A DNA stretch of 64,000 nt from Nocardioides marmorisolisilvae (GTDB taxonomy: Bacteria; Actinomycetota; Actinomycetes; Propionibacteriales; Nocardioidaceae). Within the stretch, counting starts at the first letter, position 1. The number at the start of each line of letters is the position of its first letter. The notes under the pieces were generated by a model, which was not told the DNA's origin, did no database searches, and saw only the letters and a program-made list of their open reading frames with translations. The translations under genes were made by a program, and so were the position numbers. The stretch covers positions 1,082,400 through 1,146,399 of the forward strand of contig NZ_RJSG01000002.1 in the NCBI RefSeq assembly GCF_003725775.1. The letters run 5' to 3'. Of this stretch, positions 58,756 to 64,000 are shown one piece after another.

Positions 58756-58812
58756 ATGAAACGACCTGACCACTTCTGTCCGGGTTGTGGCAGGCTTATG
58801 CCTGACGAGTGA
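58756..58812 (+). CDS. Possible 18-residue peptide with a CPGC motif
   Basis: ATG 58756 to TGA 58812 encodes MKRPDHFCPGCGRLMPDE, which looks like one zinc-knuckle half. It ends 6 bases before the FMN riboswitch. There is no ribosome binding site apart from the palindrome GTGAGG. The region also should contain the rib promoter, so this may be noncoding. Kept as a low-confidence small ORF. Confidence 0.25.
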   Translation: MKRPDHFCPGCGRLMPDE

Positions 58813-58818
58813 AAGCTC

Positions 58819-58945
58819 GCGTGCACTGGGATCGGTGAAAGTCCGAGCCGGCGGTTAAAGTCCGCGACCCGACCACAGCCAGTGGCCGGTTGACCAGGTG
58901 AAACTCCTGGACCGACGGTGAGAGTCCGGATGGGAAGTTGCACGC
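58819..58945 (+). ncRNA. FMN riboswitch (RFN element)
   Basis: The P1 stem is GCGTGCA (58819-58825) with TGCACGC (58939-58945), a perfect 7-bp match. Conserved core segments are in order: GGTGAAAGTCCGAGCCGGCGG, TTAAAGTCCGCGACCCG, GGTGAAACTCCTGGACCGACGG and GAGAGTCCGGATGGGAAG. It controls the ribD-ribE-ribBA-ribH operon in response to FMN. About 90 bases separate it from ATG 59035. No classical terminator is evident there, so control is probably translational. Confidence 0.96.
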
Positions 58946-59034
58946 TGGGTCGTCAGTACGCGTTTTCGAACGCGGGCTGCGCCCGTGCGTCCCTTCTCCT
59001 CAGCGCCCGTGAGCCTGAGACGAGAAGGCGGACC

Positions 59035-60069
59035 ATGAGCACCGAGCAGCAGAACCTCGAGCGCGCCATGCGGCGTGCCCTCGAGCTCGCTGCCACGCCG
59101 GGCGTCCCGCTGGGGCCGAACCCGCGGGTCGGCTGCGTCCTGCTCGCTCCGGACGGTTCCGAGATCGCCGAGGGCTTCCACCGCGGCGCCGGCACCCCGC
59201 ACGCCGAGGCCGCCGCGCTCGCCGCCGCTGGTGAGTCGGCCCGGGGCGCCACCGCCGTCGTCACCCTGGAACCCTGCAACCACACCGGACGCACCGGTCC
59301 GTGCGCACAGGCGCTCATCGAGGCCGGTGTCGCGCGCGTGGTCTTCGCCCAGCCCGACCCCAACCCGGTTGCCGCCGGGGGAGCCGAGACCCTGCGCGCA
59401 GCGGGCGTGGCCGTCGAGCTGGGGCTGCTGGAGCGCGAGGCACGCCGCCTCAACCGGGCCTGGACGTTCGCCCTGGAGCACGGACGGCCGTTCGTCACCT
59501 GGAAGTTCGCGACCAGCCTGGACGGGCGCAGCGCGGCCGCCGACGGCTCGAGCCGCTGGATCTCGAACGAGACCGCTCGCCGCGACACCCACCGTCTGCG
59601 GGCCGAGTGCGACGCGATCCTGGTCGGCACCGGCACCGTGCTGCGCGACGACCCCGAGCTGACCGTCCGCGATGCCGTCGACGCACCGTTGGCGCGCGAG
59701 CTGCAGCCGCTGCGGGTCGTGATGGGTGACCGCGACATCCCCGCCGACGCCCGCGTCCTCAACGACCTGGCCGAGACCGTCCAGCTGCGCACCCGCGAGC
59801 CCAAGGCCGTGCTCGCCGAGCTGCACGCCCGCGGTCGCCAGCACCTGTTCCTCGAGGGTGGCCCGACCGTGGCCGCCGCCTTCGCTGCGGCCGGCCTCGT
59901 CGACGAGGTCGTCGCCTACGTCGCCCCGAAGCTGCTGGGCGCGGGCACCAGCGCCGTGGCGGACCTGGGAATCGGATCGATCTCCGAAGCGCTGGACCTG
60001 AAGGTCACCGACATCACCGTCCTGGACGACAACGTCCGGATCACCGCCACTCCACGGAAGAAGGCCTGA
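59035..60069 (+). CDS. ribD: Riboflavin biosynthesis deaminase/reductase
   Basis: Bifunctional enzyme (344 aa): the N-terminal deaminase removes ammonia from the pyrimidine intermediate and the C-terminal reductase uses NADPH. Zinc-site motifs HAEAAAL (His and catalytic Glu) and EPCNHTGRTGPC are near 60-90. The reductase has TWKFATSLDGRSAA and DAILVGTGTVLRDDPELTVR. ATG 59035 with GAAGG upstream. The first gene after the riboswitch. Confidence 0.95.
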   Translation: MSTEQQNLERAMRRALELAATPGVPLGPNPRVGCVLLAPDGSEIAEGFHRGAGTPHAEAAALAAAGESARGATAVVTLEPCNHTGRTGPCAQALIEAGVARVVFAQPDPNPVAAGGAETLRAAGVAVELGLLEREARRLNRAWTFALEHGRPFVTWKFATSLDGRSAAADGSSRWISNETARRDTHRLRAECDAILVGTGTVLRDDPELTVRDAVDAPLARELQPLRVVMGDRDIPADARVLNDLAETVQLRTREPKAVLAELHARGRQHLFLEGGPTVAAAFAAAGLVDEVVAYVAPKLLGAGTSAVADLGIGSISEALDLKVTDITVLDDNVRITATPRKKA

Positions 60070-60070
60070 C

Positions 60071-60664
60071 ATGTTCACCGGCATCGTCGAGGAGCTCGGT
60101 CGCGTCGAGCACATCGAGCCCCAGCACGAGGCGGTCCGCCTCTCGGTGAAGGGACCGGACGTGACCAGCGACGCCCGCGCCGGCGACTCGATCGCCGTCA
60201 ACGGCGTCTGCCTGACGGTGGTGACGAGCAAGAAGGGCGTCTTCACCGCCGACGTGATGCTGCAGACCCTCGCGCACACCTCGCTCGGTGCCCTCAAGGT
60301 CGGCACCCGGGTCAACCTGGAGCGCGCCGTCACCCCGGCCACCCGGCTGGGCGGGCACATCGTGCAGGGGCACGTCGACGGCACCGGCGAGATCCTGGCC
60401 CGCACCCCGAGCGAGCACTGGGAGCTGGTGAAGATCTCGCTGCCCTTCGAGCTGAACCGCTACCTGGTCGACAAGGGCTCGATCACTGTCGACGGCATCA
60501 GCCTGACCGTGGCCGAGGTGGACGCCGAGTCGTTCACCGTCAGCCTCATCCCCGAGACCCTGGCCCGCACGACGCTGGGCTTCAAGCAACCCGGCGACCC
60601 CGTCAACCTCGAGGTGGACGTGATCGCCAAGTACGTCGAGAAGATGGTGAAGGCACATGACTGA
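60071..60664 (+). CDS. ribE: Riboflavin synthase alpha subunit
   Basis: Dismutates two lumazines to riboflavin (197 aa). Two lumazine-binding repeats: [10 protein letters not shown] with [13 protein letters not shown] in the first half, and [15 protein letters not shown] with [15 protein letters not shown] in the second. Starts 1 base after ribD. Overlaps ribBA by 8 bases. Confidence 0.96.
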   Translation: MFTGIVEELGRVEHIEPQHEAVRLSVKGPDVTSDARAGDSIAVNGVCLTVVTSKKGVFTADVMLQTLAHTSLGALKVGTRVNLERAVTPATRLGGHIVQGHVDGTGEILARTPSEHWELVKISLPFELNRYLVDKGSITVDGISLTVAEVDAESFTVSLIPETLARTTLGFKQPGDPVNLEVDVIAKYVEKMVKAHD

Positions 60665-61928
60665 GAACAACCCCGCAGACCGGCAGCACGTCGGCATCCG
60701 CCTGGACGACGTCGAGGAGGCGATCGCCGACATCGCCGCCGGCAGAGCCGTGGTCGTCGTCGACGACGAGGACCGTGAGAACGAGGGCGACATCATCTTC
60801 GCTGCTGCGAAGGCGACCCCCGAGCTGATGGCGTTCACCATCCGGCACTCCTCGGGCGTGATCTGCGTGCCGATGCCCGCCGACATGCTCGACCGCCTCG
60901 AGATCCCGCTGATGACGCCGCACAACAAGGACAAGCTGCGCACGGCGTACACGATCTCGGTCGACGCCCGCGACGGCGTCTCCACCGGCATCTCGGCCGC
61001 TGACCGGGCGCACACCGCCCGGGTGCTGGCCGACTCTGCCACCGAGCCTTGGGAGATCACCCGTCCCGGCCACGTCTTCCCGCTGCGCTACCGCGAGGGC
61101 GGCGTGCTGGTCCGTCGCGGCCACACCGAGGCGGCCGTCGACCTGGCTCGGATGGCCGGGCTGACTCCCGCCGGCGTGCTCGTCGAGGTCGTGAACGACG
61201 ACGGCACCATGAAGCGCGGCCCCGAGCTGCGGGCCTTCGCCGACGAGCACGGCCTCAAGATGATCTCGATCGAGCAGATGGTGCACTACCGACGCCGGAC
61301 CGAGCAGCACGTGGAGCGGGTCGCCGAGACCCGGCTGCCCACGGCGCACGGCGACTTCACCGCCTTCGGGTACCGGATCACGGTCGACGACTCCGAGCAC
61401 ATGGCGCTGGTCTTCGGGGACCCGGCCGAGCTGCGCAACGGCGAGCCGGTGCTGACCCGGGTGCACAGCGAGTGCCTGACCGGCGACGTCTTCGGGTCCT
61501 CCCGCTGCGACTGCGGGCCGCAGCTCGACGAGGCTCTGGACCGGGTCGCCGCCGAGGGCCGGGGCGTGGTGATCTACCTGCGCGGCCACGAGGGCCGGGG
61601 GATCGGGCTGCTGGCGAAGCTGCAGGCCTACCAGCTGCAGGACGGCGGTCGGGACACGGTCGACGCCAACCTCGACCTCGGCCTGCCCGCGGACGCCCGC
61701 CACTACGGTGCCGCGACCCAGATCCTGCGCGACCTCGGGGTGACCTCGGTCCGGCTGCTGACCAACAACCCGGACAAGACCTCGAGCCTGTCGTCGTACG
61801 GGATCCCCGTCGTCGAGCAGGTCGGGCTGACGCCGCGGCCGAACGACCACAACATCGCCTACCTTCGGACCAAGCGTGACCGGATGGGTCACGACCTCCC
61901 GGACCTGACGACAGGAGTCACGCCGTGA
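60657..61928 (+). CDS. ribBA: DHBP synthase/GTP cyclohydrolase II
   Basis: Fused enzyme (423 aa) for both entry steps. The RibB domain (about 10-210) has [21 protein letters not shown] and [13 protein letters not shown]. The RibA domain has the zinc cysteines [15 protein letters not shown] near 278-292 and the GTP motif [21 protein letters not shown]. Both catalytic halves look intact. ATG 60657. GTG of ribH overlaps its stop. Confidence 0.96.
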   Translation: MTENNPADRQHVGIRLDDVEEAIADIAAGRAVVVVDDEDRENEGDIIFAAAKATPELMAFTIRHSSGVICVPMPADMLDRLEIPLMTPHNKDKLRTAYTISVDARDGVSTGISAADRAHTARVLADSATEPWEITRPGHVFPLRYREGGVLVRRGHTEAAVDLARMAGLTPAGVLVEVVNDDGTMKRGPELRAFADEHGLKMISIEQMVHYRRRTEQHVERVAETRLPTAHGDFTAFGYRITVDDSEHMALVFGDPAELRNGEPVLTRVHSECLTGDVFGSSRCDCGPQLDEALDRVAAEGRGVVIYLRGHEGRGIGLLAKLQAYQLQDGGRDTVDANLDLGLPADARHYGAATQILRDLGVTSVRLLTNNPDKTSSLSSYGIPVVEQVGLTPRPNDHNIAYLRTKRDRMGHDLPDLTTGVTP

Positions 61929-62419
61929 GCGGCGAAGGCAGCCCCACCGACCGTCCGTTCGACTGCCACGACCTGCGGGTCGCGGTGGTTGCGGCCAGCT
62001 GGCACGAGAAGGTCATGAACGGCCTGCTGGAGGGCACCCTGGACGCGCTCAAGCGGCACCAGGTCGAGCAGCCGGTGGTGGTCCGGGTCCCGGGCTCCTT
62101 CGAGCTGCCGGTGGTCGCCGACGCCCTGGCCAAGCAGGGCTTCGACGCGGTGATCGCCCTGGGTGTGATCATCCGCGGCGGCACCCCGCACTTCGAGTAC
62201 GTCTCCTCCGCGGCGACCGACGGCCTCAACCGGGTCGCGCTCGACCACGGGATCCCGATCGGCTTCGGGCTGCTCACCTGCGACAACGAGGAGCAGGCGC
62301 TGGACCGGGCCGGCTTGGACGGCTCGAAGGAGGACAAGGGCTACGAGGCCACCTCCGCGGCGCTGCAGACCGCGATCACGCTGCGCAAGATCCGCCGCCG
62401 CGAGCATCTCGGCGGCTGA
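61925..62419 (+). CDS. ribH: 6,7-Dimethyl-8-ribityllumazine synthase
   Basis: Penultimate riboflavin enzyme (164 aa), forming icosahedral or pentameric shells. [16 protein letters not shown] near 58-73, [22 protein letters not shown] near 81-102 with the catalytic His, and [16 protein letters not shown]. Last gene under the FMN riboswitch. Confidence 0.96.
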   Translation: MSGEGSPTDRPFDCHDLRVAVVAASWHEKVMNGLLEGTLDALKRHQVEQPVVVRVPGSFELPVVADALAKQGFDAVIALGVIIRGGTPHFEYVSSAATDGLNRVALDHGIPIGFGLLTCDNEEQALDRAGLDGSKEDKGYEATSAALQTAITLRKIRRREHLGG

Positions 62420-62427
62420 CCTGTTGT

Positions 62428-62446
62428 TCGTCGAGCTTGTCGAGAC
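62428..62446. repeat. Dispersed repeat copy (reverse orientation) after ribH
   Basis: TCGTCGAGCTTGTCGAGAC is the reverse complement of GTCTCGACAAGCTCGACGA, close to the consensus TTTCGACAAGCTCAACCA. It lies in the ribH-hisE gap, 8 bases after the ribH stop. Confidence 0.6.
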
Positions 62447-62484
62447 GTGGTGAGACCGGCGGCAAAACCGGTCGCGCCGCCCAC

Positions 62485-62490
62485 TAGGCT
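62485..62490 (+). promoter_or_regulatory. -10 box of hisE (leaderless type)
   Basis: TAGGCT ends 8 bases before GTG 62499, with no ribosome binding site between. It suggests a leaderless hisE-hisG transcript. Confidence 0.5.
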
Positions 62491-62498
62491 TGTCTTCC

Positions 62499-62762
62499 GT
62501 GAAGACGTTCGAAGAGCTGTGGGCCGAGCTCAGCCAGAAGGCTGAGGCGCGTCCCGAGGGCTCCGGCACCGTGGCGGCGCTGGACGCCGGCGTGCACTTC
62601 ATCGGCAAGAAGCTGGTGGAGGAGGCCGCCGAGTCCTGGATGGCGGCCGAGCACGAGGGCCATGAGCGGGCGGCCGAGGAGATCAGCCAGCTGCTGTACC
62701 ACGCGCAGTGCCTGATGCTCGCCGCCGGAATCTCGCTCGACGACGTCTACGCCCACCTCTAG
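62499..62762 (+). CDS. hisE: Phosphoribosyl-ATP pyrophosphatase
   Basis: Second step of histidine synthesis (87 aa), a small helical MazG-like pyrophosphatase. [10 protein letters not shown] at the start, [17 protein letters not shown] with the metal Glu residues (33-49), and [18 protein letters not shown] 62499 gives the family-typical N-terminus. A TTG at 62490 overlaps the -10 box. Separate from HisI, as in other actinobacteria, and adjacent to hisG. Confidence 0.95.
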   Translation: MKTFEELWAELSQKAEARPEGSGTVAALDAGVHFIGKKLVEEAAESWMAAEHEGHERAAEEISQLLYHAQCLMLAAGISLDDVYAHL

Positions 62763-62770
62763 GACTTCTG

Positions 62771-63697
62771 ATGGTTTCGACAAGCTCAACCAACGCGGGA
62801 ACAAGCTCAACCACCGCGGGAACAGGCTCAACCAACGGCGGCAGCAACGGCGGCCTGCTCCGGGTCGCGCTGCCCAACAAGGGCTCGCTGTCCGACGCGG
62901 CCTCGAACATGCTCCGTGAAGCCGGCTACCGGCAGCGCTCGGACTCCAAGGAGCTCACGCTCCTCGACGCGGCCAACGGCGTCGAGTTCTTCTACCTGCG
63001 CCCGCGCGACATCGCGCTGTACGTCGGTGAGGGCACCCTCGACATCGGCATCACCGGCCGTGACCTGCTGCTCGACTCCGGCTCGGCCGCCGTCGAGGCG
63101 ATGCAGCTCGGCTTCGGTCGCTCGAACTTCCGCTTCGCGGCCCGGCCGGGGGAGCTCGACACCCTGGCCGACCTGACCGGCAAGCGGATCGCAACCTCGT
63201 ACGTCGGGGTGGTCGAGCGCTACCTGGCCGAGCAGGGGATCGACGCCCGCGTCGTGCACCTGGACGGCGCGGTGGAGACCAGCATCCAGCTCGGCGTCGC
63301 GGACGCGATCGCCGACGTGGTCGAGACCGGAAGCACCCTCAAGCAGGCCGGCCTGGTGATCGTCGGCGACGTGATCATGGAGTCCGAGGCGGTGCTGATC
63401 AGCCGCGAGGGTGCCGAGCCCAAGGGGCTGACCACCTTCCGGCGCCGGCTCGAGGGAGTCCTGGTCGCCCGGTCGTACCTGATGATGGACTACGACATCC
63501 CCAGCGACCGGCTGGAGGAGGCGATCAAGCTGACCCCCGGTCTCGAGGGTCCGACGATCTCACCGCTGCATCGCGAGGGCTGGGTCGCGGTCCGCTCGAT
63601 GGTTCCGCGCGCCGGCGCCCAGCAGCTGATGGACGACCTGTACGAGATCGGCGCCCGCGCGATCCTGCTCACCGACATCCACGCCTGCCGGCTGTGA
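62771..63697 (+). CDS. hisG: ATP phosphoribosyltransferase, long form, with repeat-derived N-terminus
   Basis: First committed step of histidine synthesis (308 aa). Residues from about 29 onward match the family (LLRVALPNKGSLSDAA). DIGITGRDLLLD, GVADAIADVVETGSTLKQAGL and the C-terminal PII-like regulatory domain (PTISPLHREGWVAV to ILLTDIHACRL) are present, so histidine feedback is expected. Residues 2-28 are a low-complexity leader of 7-residue units (TSSTNAG, TSSTTAG, TGSTNGG) encoded by a 21-bp tandem repeat. ATG 62771 follows AGGA. No usable start lies between the repeat and the conserved core. Confidence 0.95.
   Translation: MVSTSSTNAGTSSTTAGTGSTNGGSNGGLLRVALPNKGSLSDAASNMLREAGYRQRSDSKELTLLDAANGVEFFYLRPRDIALYVGEGTLDIGITGRDLLLDSGSAAVEAMQLGFGRSNFRFAARPGELDTLADLTGKRIATSYVGVVERYLAEQGIDARVVHLDGAVETSIQLGVADAIADVVETGSTLKQAGLVIVGDVIMESEAVLISREGAEPKGLTTFRRRLEGVLVARSYLMMDYDIPSDRLEEAIKLTPGLEGPTISPLHREGWVAVRSMVPRAGAQQLMDDLYEIGARAILLTDIHACRL
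62773..62842. repeat. Dispersed repeat expanded into three 21-bp units within hisG
   Basis: GGTTTCGACAAGCTCAACCA begins right after the first two bases of the ATG. From 62780 three units of 21 bp follow (62780-62800, 62801-62821, 62822-62842), each starting ACAAGCTCAACCA or ACAGGCTCAACCA. The units stay in frame with hisG. Confidence 0.85.
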
Positions 63698-63719
63698 TGC
63701 CGGCCGTGGAGGTGGACGC

Positions 63720-64000
63720 GTGAGCGACAAGCCGGTCACGCTGCCGCACACCTGGCGGCCGTTCGGCGCGCGGATGATGGGCGGGGTCCTCGGCGCGATG
63801 CTGCTCGCCATGGTGACCACGGTCTGGTTCGCGCTCGGCGCGGAGATCCGCGGGAAGTTCACCGTCTTCCAGGAGGGCACCCTGGTCTTCCTCGGGCTGA
63901 TCGCGCTCGGCGTCTGGTTCGCGCTGATGCGCTGCCGGGTCAGCGCCGACGAGCACGGCATCGTGGTGGTCAACGGGTACCGCCGTCGCGAGTACGCCTG
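63720..64000 (+). CDS. PH-domain membrane protein, 5' part (truncated by window end)
   Basis: GTG 63720 opens a frame that runs to the end of the window (93 residues visible). It starts MSDKPVTLPHTWRPFGARMM, then has two membrane helices (about 20-39 and 51-69) and enters a beta-strand region, RVSADEHGIVVVNGYRRREYA, typical of bacterial PH domains of this type. A GGAGGTGG sequence lies just upstream. A PH-domain protein after hisG is common in actinobacteria. Function unknown. Confidence 0.8.
   Translation, partial: MSDKPVTLPHTWRPFGARMMGGVLGAMLLAMVTTVWFALGAEIRGKFTVFQEGTLVFLGLIALGVWFALMRCRVSADEHGIVVVNGYRRREYA

Noticed and set aside
62773-62842. CRISPR-like array at the start of hisG
   Set aside because: Only three 21-bp units with no unique spacers, and in frame with a protein. 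It is a tandem duplication.

Overview
The window is a GC-rich chromosomal segment from an actinobacterium, most likely of the Nocardioides type (order Propionibacteriales). The evidence is high GC with strong third-position GC, many GTG starts, 1-4 base start/stop overlaps, an actinobacterial integration host factor (mIHF), PyrR instead of proteobacterial pyr control, a bifunctional RelA, and gene order close to the secDF-apt-relA, alaS-aro-efp-nusB, pyrR-pyrBC-carAB-pyrF, mihF-gmk-rpoZ-coaBC-metK, priA-def-fmt-rsmB-rpe-rib and hisE-hisG blocks of Mycobacterium and Streptomyces. The species assignment is inference. I saw no rRNA, tRNA, CRISPR array, transposase or integrase, and no stretch over 300 bases without a gene or RNA element.

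Layout. 1-229 is the 3' end of an unidentified gene closed by a strong hairpin. 391-6629 is yajC-secD-secF-apt-relA. A convergent DUF349 gene (6634-7920) faces relA. 8000-11873 is an MBL hydrolase, hisS and aspS. 12039-18342 is a peptide ABC importer in the unusual order permease C, binding lipoprotein, permease B, ATPase D, ATPase F. 18409-24942 is rarA, two small membrane proteins, alaS, ruvX and mltG. 24945-29821 is the shikimate block aroE, prepilin peptidase, aroC, aroK, aroB, aroQ. 29921-30864 is efp-nusB. 30896-36060 is an accessory block: MFS-like protein, flavin disulfide-type oxidoreductase, WS/DGAT acyltransferase, and a divergent HxlR regulator/quinone-oxidoreductase pair. 36199-46264 is the complete de novo UMP operon pyrR-pyrB-pyrC-(unknown)-carA-carB-pyrD-pyrF plus a lipoprotein. 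46409-50239 is mihF-gmk-rpoZ-coaBC-metK. 50315-56763 is priA-def-fmt-yjbR-rsmB-VOC-rpe. 56811-58735 is an ECF sigma factor with a large membrane partner. 58819-62419 is an FMN riboswitch followed by ribD-ribE-ribBA-ribH. 62499-64000 is hisE-hisG and a truncated PH-domain protein.

Most of this is conserved core metabolism and information processing, and I did not find a convincing new multi-gene system. The most unusual signals are smaller. A dispersed element of about 20 bp, close to GGTTTCGACAAGCTCAACCA, lies inside or at the ends of several genes and is translated in frame; in hisG it has become a 21-bp tandem repeat encoding an N-terminal extension. A PyrR-binding hairpin in the pyr leader buries the Shine-Dalgarno sequence in its lower stem. 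Two strong hairpins sit inside the peptide-importer operon. A 14-bp triplet repeat between convergent genes places stop codons in all six frames. Several genes have -10 boxes only 6-10 nt before the start codon, which suggests leaderless mRNAs.
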